Source: Microbacterium sp. JZ31
GTDB lineage: Bacteria; Actinomycetota; Actinomycetes; Actinomycetales; Microbacteriaceae
Length of the DNA: 64,000 bases
Assembly: GCF_016805985.1 (NCBI RefSeq)
Contig: NZ_CP017661.1
Location: 2,170,001 to 2,234,000 of the forward strand
Direction: 5' to 3'
In this document: one piece after another, positions 1 through 7,662 of the stretch
Layout: every line of letters starts with the position of its first letter
Numbering within the stretch: position 1 is the stretch's first letter
Notes under the pieces: model-generated
The model's input: only the letters and a program-made list of their open reading frames with translations
What the model was told of the DNA's origin: nothing
The model's database searches: none
Position numbers and translations under genes: made by a program

Positions 1-408
1 GCGCTGGCGGCCGTCGCCGACGATCAGCTCGGGCACGCCGTACGTCCACGGCTCGTGGAAGTCGCCGCCGTAGAACGCGTCCCAGTCGTCCTTGCCGGTG
101 AGCCGGTGATCCGCGCCGCAGTCGATCACGAGCTTCACGTCGGTGAGGGCGTCGGTGTACTGACCCGACTGGCCGTGCGGCAGTGCGAGGAACACGATGT
201 CGTGCCCCGACAGGATCTCGGGGGTCGTGTCCTGCAGCGTCAGGTGCGCGAGGGAGCGCAGGTGAGGCTGGTGCGCGATGAGGGGCTGGCCGGCGTTGGA
301 GTGCGCGGTGACCGTGCGGATCTCGACGTCGGGGTGGTCGGCGAGCAGCCGCAGCAGCTCGCCTCCCGCATAGCCAGAAGCGCCGGAGACGGCGACCGAA
401 TAGGTCAT
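1..408 (-). CDS. argC: N-acetyl-gamma-glutamyl-phosphate reductase, N-terminal part (cut by window edge)
   Basis: ArgC reduces N-acetylglutamyl phosphate to the semialdehyde, the third step of arginine synthesis, with NADPH. Only the first 136 codons are present; the rest, including the region that should hold the catalytic cysteine, lies left of the window. The nucleotide-binding motif [13 protein letters not shown] is at residues 8-20, and [10 protein letters not shown] follows near residue 96. The start ATG at 408 has the Shine-Dalgarno GGTGG at 413-417. Other arginine genes presumably follow outside the window (inference). A short Arg-rich ORF lies upstream in the same direction. Family assignment is secure. 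Confidence 0.95.
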   Translation of the reverse strand, partial: MTYSVAVSGASGYAGGELLRLLADHPDVEIRTVTAHSNAGQPLIAHQPHLRSLAHLTLQDTTPEILSGHDIVFLALPHGQSGQYTDALTDVKLVIDCGADHRLTGKDDWDAFYGGDFHEPWTYGVPELIVGDGRQR

Positions 409-453
409 GATTCCACCTTAGATGTCCGTGAGCAGAGGGCCGGAGACGGCGAC
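382..453. repeat. 15-bp direct repeat at the argC start (382-396 and 439-453)
   Basis: GCCGGAGACGGCGAC occurs twice, 57 nt (19 codons) apart, so the two copies are in the same reading frame relative to argC. One copy encodes residues 5-9 of ArgC; the other lies in the untranslated stretch before argC. An in-frame TAA at 418-420 separates the upstream copy from the argC start, so it is not an N-terminal extension. Confidence 0.6.
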
Positions 454-477
454 ACCGCTCGGCCTGGTGGCCCTGCT
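438..477 (-). promoter_or_regulatory. Possible hairpin in the argC leader
   Basis: On the transcript strand, GGCCGAGCGG (464-455) can fold with CCGTCTCCGGCC (449-438) around a 5-nt loop with two single-base bulges; AGCAG (477-473) can extend it with CTGCT (435-431). CCACC at 470-466 is complementary to the argC Shine-Dalgarno GGTGG at 417-413, and GGCCAC at 472-467 is complementary to GTGGCC at 530-525 inside the Arg-codon run. Mutually exclusive structures are therefore possible. This was judged by eye with no energy calculation. Confidence 0.3.
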
Positions 478-486
478 CGATCGCGC

Positions 487-585
487 TCAGGCGCGAGAGC
501 TTCGCGGCGTCGCCGGGATTCGGCGGCCACGCGGACGTCGGCGCAGGACGATGACCCGGGTGGGGTGCAGGATCGCCTCGCGCAT
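487..585 (-). CDS. Candidate 32-residue Arg-rich leader peptide upstream of argC
   Basis: This short ORF reads toward argC and ends 78 nt before it. Ten of 32 codons are arginine, and six of the eight codons 15-22 are arginine (CGC CGA CGT, CGT, CGC CGA), including three uses of CGA in all. A TACGCT hexamer ends 6 nt before its ATG, the same spacing as many other genes in this window, so it could be the first codon of a leaderless mRNA. A cis-acting arginine sensor for argC is an inference. Chance ORFs in GC-rich DNA are also Arg-rich, so confidence is moderate. No ArgR-like operator was recognised nearby. Confidence 0.45.
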   Translation of the reverse strand: MREAILHPTRVIVLRRRPRGRRIPATPRSSRA

Positions 586-591
586 GCGGCG

Positions 592-597
592 AGCGTA
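592..597 (-). promoter_or_regulatory. -10 box for the argC leader transcript
   Basis: TACGCT lies 6 nt before ATG 585, the leaderless spacing seen for many genes in this window. No clear -35 was recognised. Confidence 0.45.
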
Positions 598-618
598 GCA
601 GAACGCGCACGGCCGACG

Positions 619-624
619 TACGGT
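619..624 (+). promoter_or_regulatory. -10 box of pcm (leaderless)
   Basis: TACGGT ends 6 nt before ATG 631. There is no Shine-Dalgarno in between, so the mRNA probably starts at the AUG. Confidence 0.5.
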
Positions 625-630
625 GGGGCG

Positions 631-1290
631 ATGGGCGACCGGGCCGGGCAGGATCGCGCCGACGAGCGTCAGGCGATGCTCGAGTGGCACATCCGGGCGC
701 GCGGGATCGCGGATCCCCGCGTGCTCGACGCGATGGCCGCCGTGCCGCGCGAGCGCTTCCTGCCGCCGTCCGTGGCGGCCGACGCGTACGCCGACTCGCC
801 GCTGCCGATCGGGCACGGGCAGACCATCTCGCAGCCGTACATCGTGGCGCTCACCGCCGAGGCCGGGCTGCTGAAGCCCGGCGACCGCGTGCTCGACGTC
901 GGCACCGGATCGGGCTACGCCGCCGCCGTGTACGCCGCGATCGGTGCCGAGGTGTGGTCGGTCGAGTTCGTGCCGGAGCTCGCCGAGCAGGCGCGCGCGG
1001 CACTGGCCGCGGCCGGCGTGCGGAACGTGCACGTGGTCACGGGCGACGGCACGCTGGGGCTCCGCGATCACGCGCCGTTCGACGCGATCCTCGCCGCCGC
1101 GGCCGGGCCCGACATCCCGGCCCCGTGGATCGACCAGCTCGCGGAAGGCGGCCGCATCGTCATGCCCCTCGAGCGCAATCCCGGATGGCAGCAGCTCGTG
1201 CGCGTCACTCGCCGCGGCGACGACACCGAGCTGGACGACCTCGGCGCCGTGCGCTTCGTGCCGCTCCGCGGCGAGCACGGCCTGCGCTGA
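631..1290 (+). CDS. pcm: Protein-L-isoaspartate O-methyltransferase
   Basis: The product (219 aa, family usually about 210) uses S-adenosylmethionine to methylate L-isoaspartyl residues in aged proteins, starting their repair in the cytoplasm. The family motif GQTISQPYIVA is at residues 63-73 and the SAM-binding motif VLDVGTGSGYAAAV at 87-100. The frame stays open far upstream, but ATG 631 is chosen because similarity begins just after it and a -10 hexamer sits 6 nt before it. The gene is convergent with pheT, with an inverted-repeat hairpin between them. Assignment is confident. Confidence 0.92.
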   Translation: MGDRAGQDRADERQAMLEWHIRARGIADPRVLDAMAAVPRERFLPPSVAADAYADSPLPIGHGQTISQPYIVALTAEAGLLKPGDRVLDVGTGSGYAAAVYAAIGAEVWSVEFVPELAEQARAALAAAGVRNVHVVTGDGTLGLRDHAPFDAILAAAAGPDIPAPWIDQLAEGGRIVMPLERNPGWQQLVRVTRRGDDTELDDLGAVRFVPLRGEHGLR

Positions 1291-1314
1291 GCCGCGCCGG
1301 CGCGCGGGCCTCGG

Positions 1315-1386
1315 CCGCGAGACCTCATGCGCGCCGCGAGACCTCACCGTGCGGCGATGACTCGTCGCGCTGATGAGGTCTCGCGG
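1315..1386. repeat. Inverted-repeat element between convergent pcm and pheT
   Basis: CCGCGAGACCTCA occurs at 1315-1327 and again at 1334-1346, and its exact inverse TGAGGTCTCGCGG is at 1374-1386. The second and third copies form a 13-bp stem enclosing an inner stem (GCGGCGA against TCGTCGC). The element can act as a bidirectional terminator for the two convergent genes. The doubled unit facing an inverted unit resembles the 44958-46177 elements in layout but not in sequence. Confidence 0.7.
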
Positions 1387-1409
1387 ATCGGGCGGGACCG
1401 GACGCGTGG

Positions 1410-3902
1410 CTATTCGCGCAGCGTCGCGCCGTGGCGCTCGGCCGCGAGCGCGACGCCGGCGAGCTTGGCCTCCGTCGCCTCGGCCGCCGTGAGCGTGCGG
1501 TCGGGCGCGCGGAAGCGCAGCGCGAAGGTGAGGCTCTTCGCACCGTCCGGGATGCCCTGACCGCGGTAGTCGTCGACGAGGCGGAGGCTCTCGAGCAGCT
1601 CTCCCGCACCCTCCACGAGCGCGGCGCGCAGCTCGGAGGCCGGCAGGGCGGCGTCGACCACGAGCGACACGTCCTGCGTGGCGGCGGGGTAGGTCGACAG
1701 CGACGCGACCGTCACGCGCTCCCCCGTGTCCCGCAGGATGGCGTCGAGGTCGATCTCGACGACCGTCACGCGGCCGGGCAGGTCGGCGTCGGCCGCGACG
1801 GACGGCAGCAACTCGCCGACGTAGCCGACCTCGGCGCCGTTCACCGTGAGCACGCCCGTGCGTCCCGGATGCAGCGCCGCGCGCCGTCCCTGCGCGACCG
1901 CGATGTCCACGCCCGCGGCGGCGGCGATCACGCGCACGGCGTCGAGCGCGACCGCGAGCCCCGCGGCCTCGGCGTCGCGCCCCGGCTGCTTCGGCGCGAC
2001 GGCGCCCGCCAGCAGCAGCGCGACGTGGCGCGGCTGGGGCGGGATCGAGGCGTCCAGGCGCGCGAGCGTCTCGGCATCCGGGCGCACCGCGAGCGGCGGG
2101 ATCGTCGAGGTGCCGTACTCGACGCCCGGCTGCGGCAGGAACACGGTGCCGATCTCGAACAGGGCCAGGTCGGTGTGCCCGCGCGACACGTTGCGGTGCG
2201 CGATCTGCAGCAGCCCCGGCACCAGCGAGCGGCGCAGGAACGGCGCCTGGCCGTCGAGCGCGTTCGCGAGCTTCACGCTCGGCAGGTGCTCGCCCGTCGC
2301 CGAGCCGTGGAGGTCGTTCTGCTCCTGGGTCGTGAAGGGGAACGCCGGAGTCTCGACGAAGCCCGCGGCCGCGAGCGCGTTCGCAACGCGGCGACGCCCC
2401 TGCTGGGCGGGGGTCAGACCACGGCCGGACGGCGGCGTCGGCAGGTGCGACGGGATCTTGTCGACGCCGTCGATGCGCGCGACCTCCTCGGCCAGCGTCC
2501 ACTTGTCGGTGAGGTCGGGCCGCCACGACGGCGGCGTGACCGACCAGCCGTCGGGGGTCTCGTCCACGCGGCAGCCGATCATCGTGAGCGTCTCGGCGAT
2601 GCGCGCCGCGGTGTAGTCCACCCCCACGAGACCCTGCACGAAGCCGGCCGGCAGCGCGATCGCCGCGCGCGCGGCGTCGACGCCGAGCGCGCCGCCCAGC
2701 GCGTCCGCCGTGCCGCCCGCGAGCTCGACGAGCAGGTCGACGACCCGCTGCGCGGATGCCGGCGGCAGCAGCGGGTCGACGCCGCGCTCGAAGCGCCGCG
2801 AGGCCTCGCTCGGCAGCTTGTGCCGGCGCGCCGTGCGGGCGATCGAGACCGTGTCGAACACGGCCGCCTCGATCAGCACGTCGGTCGTCGTCTCGCCGAT
2901 CTCCGTCGCGGCGCCGCCCATCACGCCGGCCAGGCCGATCGGGCCCGACTCGTCCGTAATCAGCAGGTCCTCCGGGGAGAGCCTGCGCACCTGGCCGTCG
3001 AGCGTCTCGAGCGTCTCGCCCTCCGTCGCGCGTCGCACCGTGATCCCGCCGGTCAGCTTCGCGAGGTCGTAGCCGTGGATCGGGCCGCCGAGCTCGAGCA
3101 TGACGTAGTTCGTGATGTCCACGAGCAGCGAGATGGAGCGGATGCCGGCCAGCGTCAGGCGCGAGACCATCCACGGCGGCGTGGGGCGCGACGCGTCCAC
3201 GCCGCGCACGACGCGCGTGACGAACTCCGTCACGCCGACCCTGCCGCGGATCGGCGCGACGTCCTGCACCGCGACCGGGAAGCCGGATCCGGATCCGATC
3301 TCCGGCAGCAGCGCCGGGTCGCGGAACGCCGCGCCCGTGGCGTGGCCGTACTCGCGCGCGATGCCGCGGATCGACATGGCGTAGCCGCGGTCGGGCGTCA
3401 CGTTCACGTCGACCGCGACGTCGTCCAGCCCGAGGAGCGCGATCGCGTCGGTGCCGGGCGCGGGGTCGAGTCCCAGCTCGACGAGGCGCAGGATGCCGTT
3501 GTGCTCGTCGCCGAGGCCCAGCTCGCGCGCGGACGCGATCATGCCGTCCGACACGTGCCCGTACGTCTTGCGCGCCGAGATCGGGAACGGCCCCGGCAGC
3601 ACCGCGCCGGGAAGCGACACGACGACCTTGTCGCCCTCGTGGAAGTTGGATGCGCCGCACACGATCCCGCGCGGCTCGGCCTCGCCCACGTCGACCTGGC
3701 ACCAGCGGATGGTCTTGCCGTTCGACTGCGGCTCAGCCTCGAACGACAGCACCGTGCCGACGACCACGGGCCCGCTCAGCTCGAAGCGGACGACGTCCTC
3801 CTCCTCGAAGCCGACCGACACGAGGGCCGCGAGGACGTCCTCGGGGCTCGCCTCGGCCGGCACATCCACGTACTCACGCAGCCACGAAAGCGGGACGCGC
3901 AT
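1410..3902 (-). CDS. pheT: Phenylalanine--tRNA ligase beta subunit
   Basis: PheT (830 aa) is the large subunit of the cytoplasmic alpha2-beta2 synthetase that charges tRNA-Phe. The order seen is an N-terminal domain starting MRVPLSWLREYVD, a tRNA-binding OB fold at about 40-150 (WCQVDVGE, IVCGASNF), the editing B3/B4 domain, B5, the catalytic-like core with FEIGTVFLPQ, and a C-terminal anticodon-binding domain of about 95 residues that includes YPAATQDVSLVVD. Length fits the family. Its ATG overlaps the pheS stop codon by one base (TGATG), indicating translational coupling. Confidence 0.97.
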   Translation of the reverse strand: MRVPLSWLREYVDVPAEASPEDVLAALVSVGFEEEDVVRFELSGPVVVGTVLSFEAEPQSNGKTIRWCQVDVGEAEPRGIVCGASNFHEGDKVVVSLPGAVLPGPFPISARKTYGHVSDGMIASARELGLGDEHNGILRLVELGLDPAPGTDAIALLGLDDVAVDVNVTPDRGYAMSIRGIAREYGHATGAAFRDPALLPEIGSGSGFPVAVQDVAPIRGRVGVTEFVTRVVRGVDASRPTPPWMVSRLTLAGIRSISLLVDITNYVMLELGGPIHGYDLAKLTGGITVRRATEGETLETLDGQVRRLSPEDLLITDESGPIGLAGVMGGAATEIGETTTDVLIEAAVFDTVSIARTARRHKLPSEASRRFERGVDPLLPPASAQRVVDLLVELAGGTADALGGALGVDAARAAIALPAGFVQGLVGVDYTAARIAETLTMIGCRVDETPDGWSVTPPSWRPDLTDKWTLAEEVARIDGVDKIPSHLPTPPSGRGLTPAQQGRRRVANALAAAGFVETPAFPFTTQEQNDLHGSATGEHLPSVKLANALDGQAPFLRRSLVPGLLQIAHRNVSRGHTDLALFEIGTVFLPQPGVEYGTSTIPPLAVRPDAETLARLDASIPPQPRHVALLLAGAVAPKQPGRDAEAAGLAVALDAVRVIAAAAGVDIAVAQGRRAALHPGRTGVLTVNGAEVGYVGELLPSVAADADLPGRVTVVEIDLDAILRDTGERVTVASLSTYPAATQDVSLVVDAALPASELRAALVEGAGELLESLRLVDDYRGQGIPDGAKSLTFALRFRAPDRTLTAAEATEAKLAGVALAAERHGATLRE

Positions 3903-4942
3903 CACACCACCATCCCGAACTGCTCGCTGAAGCGGACATCGCCCTCGGCCATGTCGCGCATGTCCTGCACGTCGCTGCGGAACATCAGGGCCCGCTCGAT
4001 CCCGATCCCGAACGCGAAGCCCGAGTACACCTCGGGGTCGATCCCCGCCGCGCGCAGCACGTTCGGGTTGACCATGCCGCAGCCGCCCCACTCGATCCAG
4101 CGCGCGCCGCCCTTGAAGGTCGGGTGCCACAGGTCGAACTCGGCCGACGGCTCGGTGAACGGGAAGTAGTTGGTGCGCAGGCGCGTCTTGGCGCCCTCGC
4201 CGAACAGCGCCTGGGCGATGTGGTCGAGCGTGCCCTTGAGGTGCGCCATCGTGATGCCCTTGTCGACCACGAGGCCCTCGGCCTGCGTGAAGACCGGAAG
4301 GTGCGTCGCGTCGAACTCGTCCGTGCGGTACACGCGTCCGGGGCACAGCACGTAGATGGGCAGGTCGCGCTCGAGCATCGAGCGCACCTGCACCGGGCTC
4401 GTGTGCGTGCGCATGACGAGGTGGCGGGCGACCGGATCCACGAAGAACGTGTCCTGCATCTGACGCGCCGGGTGGTCCTCGTCGAAGTTCAGCGCGTCGA
4501 AGTTGAACCACTCGTGCTCGAGCTCCGGGCCCTCCGCGATCTCCCAGCCCATGCCGACGAAGACGTCGCTGATCTGCTCCTGCAGCACGCTCATCGGGTG
4601 GCGGGCGCCCACGCGCGTGCGCGACGGAACGGCCGTGATGTCGATGCGCTCGGCCTCGAGACGCGCGGCGGTCTCGGCCTCCGCCAGCTCGGCCTCTCGG
4701 GCAGCGAGGGCCTGGTTCACGCGACCGCGAGCCGATCCCACGAGCTTGCCGAACTCGGCCTTGCGCTCGTTCGGCACGTGGCGCATCTGCGCGTTCAGCG
4801 CGGCGAGCGGCGACCCCTCCCCCGCGTGCGCGGATCGGGCGGCCTTCAGGGCCGCGGTGTCGGGGGCTTGGGCGATCGCCGCGAGCGCGCCTGCGACCGC
4901 CGCCTCCACCGCCTCGGGAGTGATCTCGGGAACGTCAGACAC
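3902..4942 (-). CDS. pheS: Phenylalanine--tRNA ligase alpha subunit
   Basis: PheS (346 aa) is the catalytic subunit of phenylalanyl-tRNA synthetase. It has an N-terminal coiled-coil arm of about 100 residues, the class II region with LNFDEDHPARQMQDTFF, the glycine loop WGGCGMVNPNVL, and motif 3 GIGIERALMFR near the C-terminus. The start is GTG at 4942. A TAGACT hexamer ends 8 nt upstream with no ribosome-binding site, so a leaderless mRNA is likely. pheT follows with a one-base overlap. No Phe-rich leader peptide was found upstream. Confidence 0.97.
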   Translation of the reverse strand: MSDVPEITPEAVEAAVAGALAAIAQAPDTAALKAARSAHAGEGSPLAALNAQMRHVPNERKAEFGKLVGSARGRVNQALAAREAELAEAETAARLEAERIDITAVPSRTRVGARHPMSVLQEQISDVFVGMGWEIAEGPELEHEWFNFDALNFDEDHPARQMQDTFFVDPVARHLVMRTHTSPVQVRSMLERDLPIYVLCPGRVYRTDEFDATHLPVFTQAEGLVVDKGITMAHLKGTLDHIAQALFGEGAKTRLRTNYFPFTEPSAEFDLWHPTFKGGARWIEWGGCGMVNPNVLRAAGIDPEVYSGFAFGIGIERALMFRSDVQDMRDMAEGDVRFSEQFGMVV

Positions 4943-4950
4943 GAGACCCG

Positions 4951-4956
4951 AGTCTA
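4951..4956 (-). promoter_or_regulatory. -10 box of pheST
   Basis: TAGACT lies 8 nt before GTG 4942. It directly abuts the gluD terminator hairpin at 4957-4981, so the upstream promoter contacts would fall inside that hairpin. Confidence 0.45.
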
Positions 4957-4981
4957 GTCGGGCGGCCGTGGGCCGCCCGAC
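4957..4981 (-). terminator. Terminator hairpin after gluD
   Basis: A perfect 11-bp stem, GTCGGGCGGCC with GGCCGCCCGAC, has a 3-nt loop just downstream of the gluD stop. No U-tract follows, as is common in high-GC actinobacteria. Confidence 0.65.
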
Positions 4982-4987
4982 GCGGGG

Positions 4988-5932
4988 TCAGAAGGCGCGC
5001 CCGCCGCCCGGCCCGCCGCGGTCGTCCGTCCGGGCGAGCTCCGCGGCATCCTGGACGCCGATGATCTCGGTGTTCGTGCCCTCGTGCAGGCGCGGCGCGA
5101 GCGCCTCCTGCGCGGCGCGCACGCGCGGCGACTTCTGCATGCGCTTCTCCACGATGCGCGCGACGCCCGACAGGGCGAGGCAGAGGGCGATGTAGATTGC
5201 GCCGACCACGATCGCGGACTGCACGATCGGGCGGTCGAGCTGGCTCTGCGATCCGAGGAACTTCGCGTAGAACAGCAGCTCCTCGTACGTGATGATGAAG
5301 CCGAGCGCGGTGTCCTTCAGCGTGACGACGAGCTGGGCGAGGATGACGGGCATCATCGCGCGGATCGCCTGCGGCAGCAGGATCAGGCGCATCACGCCCG
5401 CCTTGCGCAGGCCGATCGCGTAACCGGCCTCGCGCTGACCGCGCGGCAGCGCCTCGACGCCGGCGCGGATGACCTCGGCGAGCACCGAGCCGTTGTACGC
5501 GATGAGCGCGAGCACGACGACCAGGAACTTGTCGAGGCTCACCCCGATCACGGGCAGGCCGTAGTACAGCAGGAACATCATGATCAGCACGGGCACGGCG
5601 CGCATGAACTCGATCACGACGGTGAAAGGCCAGCGCACCCACGCGTGGTCGGAGAGCCGGCCGATGGCCAGCACGAAGCCCAGCGCGAGCGCGCCGACCG
5701 CGGCGAGAGCGAACGCGCCGACCGTGCGTCCTGTCGCCAGCAGGATCTGCTCCCAGATCCGCGTGTAGGTGAAGGCGTTCCACTTCTCCGGAGCGAACTG
5801 CCCGGTGGCGGCAAGGCGCCACAGGAAGAACGCCAGCACCGCGGCGACGACGAGGATCGTGAGGACCCCGAGGATCCGGTTGCGGACGATCGCCCGGGGA
5901 CCCGGGACGTCGTACAGGACGCTGCCGCTCAT
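4988..5932 (-). CDS. gluD: Glutamate ABC transporter permease GluD
   Basis: This is an inner-membrane permease (314 aa) of a polar amino acid uptake system of the His/Glu/Gln/Arg type. About five membrane segments are visible, with the EAA loop AEVIRAGVEALPRGQREAGY that contacts the ATPase. The start ATG at 5932 overlaps the gluC stop (ATGA). A longer form from 5947 would add MEGRA but has no better support. It carries a charged tail of about 60 residues after the last helix. Gene order matches gluABCD of Corynebacterium, so glutamate is the likely substrate, though the sequence alone does not prove specificity. Confidence 0.88.
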   Translation of the reverse strand: MSGSVLYDVPGPRAIVRNRILGVLTILVVAAVLAFFLWRLAATGQFAPEKWNAFTYTRIWEQILLATGRTVGAFALAAVGALALGFVLAIGRLSDHAWVRWPFTVVIEFMRAVPVLIMMFLLYYGLPVIGVSLDKFLVVVLALIAYNGSVLAEVIRAGVEALPRGQREAGYAIGLRKAGVMRLILLPQAIRAMMPVILAQLVVTLKDTALGFIITYEELLFYAKFLGSQSQLDRPIVQSAIVVGAIYIALCLALSGVARIVEKRMQKSPRVRAAQEALAPRLHEGTNTEIIGVQDAAELARTDDRGGPGGGRAF

Positions 5933-6585
5933 CGCGCGACCCTCCATCGGTTCTCGAGCACTCGCTGCGCCCAGGACAGGAGCAGGACGAGCGCGACGAA
6001 GATGAACATCACGCAGATGATCACGACGAGCTGGTTCTCACCGCGCTCGCTGAGCCAGTCGCGCGCGGATCCGAGGTTCATGACCGAGAAGCCCGCCGCG
6101 ACGGTCGTGTTCTTCAGGAGCGCGATGAACACGCTCATCATGGGAGGGATGACCGACCGGAAGGCCTGCGGCAGCACGACGAGCCGCATCACCTGGCCGA
6201 ACCCCAGGCCGAGCGCCCTGGCCGCCTCGGCCTGGCCGACCGGCACGGTGTTGATGCCGGACCGGATCGTCTCGGCCACGTAGGTGGCGGTGTAGACGCC
6301 CAGCGCCGCGACCGCGAACCACACCTGTACGCCGCCGCTCGCGCGCACCTCGAGCAGGGGCGGCAGGGCGAAGGCGAAGCCGAAGAACACGAGCGTGAGC
6401 GGCGTGTTCCGGATGGTGTTGACGTAGAACGTGCCCACGCCGCGCGCGATCGGGATCGGCGACACCCTCATGGCGCCCACGATCGTGCCGAGGATGAGCG
6501 CGATCGCCCCGCCTCCGAAGAAGAGCACGAGGGTGCCGACCAGCGCTTCACCCCAGAAGTCGAGGTTGTCGGTGATGACTCCCAT
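5929..6585 (-). CDS. gluC: Glutamate ABC transporter permease GluC
   Basis: GluC (218 aa) pairs with GluD to form the membrane channel of the importer. It has about five hydrophobic segments and the EAA motif AETIRSGINTVPVGQAEAAR. The N-terminal stretch MRVSPIPIARGVGTFYV leading into IRNTPL is typical of the HisM/GluC family. A good ribosome-binding site (AGGAAAGG) precedes ATG 6585. It overlaps gluD by 4 nt. A 12-bp hairpin separates it from gluB, probably lowering permease expression relative to the binding protein. Confidence 0.88.
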   Translation of the reverse strand: MGVITDNLDFWGEALVGTLVLFFGGGAIALILGTIVGAMRVSPIPIARGVGTFYVNTIRNTPLTLVFFGFAFALPPLLEVRASGGVQVWFAVAALGVYTATYVAETIRSGINTVPVGQAEAARALGLGFGQVMRLVVLPQAFRSVIPPMMSVFIALLKNTTVAAGFSVMNLGSARDWLSERGENQLVVIICVMFIFVALVLLLSWAQRVLENRWRVAR

Positions 6586-6648
6586 GCGGGCCTTTCCTGC
6601 ACTCGGGACGGGATGGCGGGCTCAGAGGCCCGCCGCGGGAGGGGGGTG

Positions 6649-6677
6649 TCCGGGGCGGCCGGATCGGCCGCCCCGGA
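6649..6677 (-). terminator. Intra-operon hairpin between gluB and gluC
   Basis: A perfect 12-bp stem, TCCGGGGCGGCC with GGCCGCCCCGGA, has a 5-nt loop between the gluB stop and the gluC start. It probably works as a partial terminator or 3'-end protector so the binding protein is made in excess over the permeases (inference from similar operons). Confidence 0.55.
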
Positions 6678-6686
6678 CGAAGGGTG

Positions 6687-7601
6687 TCAGTCGACGGCGG
6701 GCTGCTCGGCCTCGACGCCCGCGGGCGCGAGGTGCTGCTCGAACAGCGCGGTCCAGACGTCGCCACCATCGGTGAAGAGCGTGTTGATGTGCTCCTGCAG
6801 CGCGCTGTCGCCGTCGGTGATGCCGACGCCGTAGCGCTCCTCGCTGAAGATCTCACCCGTGAGCTTCAGGTTGTCGGGGTCCTGCGCGACGTAGCCGGCG
6901 AGGATCGCCTCGTCGGTCGTGATCGCGTCGACCTGGCCGGCGAGCAGCTGCTCGACGCACTCGGAGTACGTCTGGCGCTCGGTGACCTCGCCGTTGTACT
7001 CGTCGCGGATGCGCTGCAGCGGCGTCGAGCCCGTGACGGAGCACGTCACCTTGTCGGCGAGGTCGTCGGGGCCGTTGATGGTGTCGTCGTCCGCGCGCAC
7101 CAGCAGGCCCTGGCCCGTGATGAAGTACGGGCCGGCGAAGTCGATCTGCTCGTCGCGCGCGTCGGTCATCGAGTAGGTGCCGACGTAGAAGTCGACGCCG
7201 CCGTTGATGATCTCCTGCTCGCGGTTCGCCGACGGAACCGTCTTCCACTCGATCGTGTCGTCGTCCTCGGAGAAGCCGAGCGACGCCGCGATCCAGCGGG
7301 CGATGTCGACGTCGAAGCCGGTGCGCTCGCCGGTGACGGCGTCCTCATAGCCGAGGCCAGGCTGGTCCGCCTTGACGCCGATGACGATCTTGCCGGCCTC
7401 GGTGGCCCGCTCGAAGGTCGGGCTGTCGAGCTCGACACCCTCGGCGACCTCCCAGAGCGCCTCGCCGCCTTCGGCCTCGCCGCCCTCGGTGGCGCCGGGG
7501 GTGGTCGGCGAGCCGCTGTTGCACGCCGTGAGCGCGAGCAGCGCGGCCAGGCCGAGGCCCGCGCCCGCGACGACGCGCGACGTCCGCTTGATGCTGAACA
7601 T
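6687..7601 (-). CDS. gluB: Glutamate-binding lipoprotein of the GluABCD importer
   Basis: This secreted solute-binding protein (304 aa) captures the amino acid and delivers it to GluCD. It has a signal peptide with lipobox LTAC, placing the acylated cysteine at about residue 27, then a low-complexity Gly/Glu/Thr linker and an SBP_bac_3 domain from about residue 65. GVKADQPGLGYEDAVTGERT and FDVDIARWIAASLGF are typical. A strong AAGGAGG precedes ATG 7601. It lies between gluA and gluC, as in Corynebacterium. Confidence 0.9.
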   Translation of the reverse strand: MFSIKRTSRVVAGAGLGLAALLALTACNSGSPTTPGATEGGEAEGGEALWEVAEGVELDSPTFERATEAGKIVIGVKADQPGLGYEDAVTGERTGFDVDIARWIAASLGFSEDDDTIEWKTVPSANREQEIINGGVDFYVGTYSMTDARDEQIDFAGPYFITGQGLLVRADDDTINGPDDLADKVTCSVTGSTPLQRIRDEYNGEVTERQTYSECVEQLLAGQVDAITTDEAILAGYVAQDPDNLKLTGEIFSEERYGVGITDGDSALQEHINTLFTDGGDVWTALFEQHLAPAGVEAEQPAVD

Positions 7602-7662
7602 GTGATTCCTCCTTGGTGGGGTGGTCCATCCGTCCGCGTCGGGGCGCGGAGACCGGGTTGGG

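Noticed and set aside
1431..4169. Very long open frame on the plus strand opposite pheST
   Set aside because: It is an antisense shadow of high third-position GC; its product is an Arg/Gly/Asp/Val-rich low-complexity string with no known motif. The same applies to other long frames opposite real genes.
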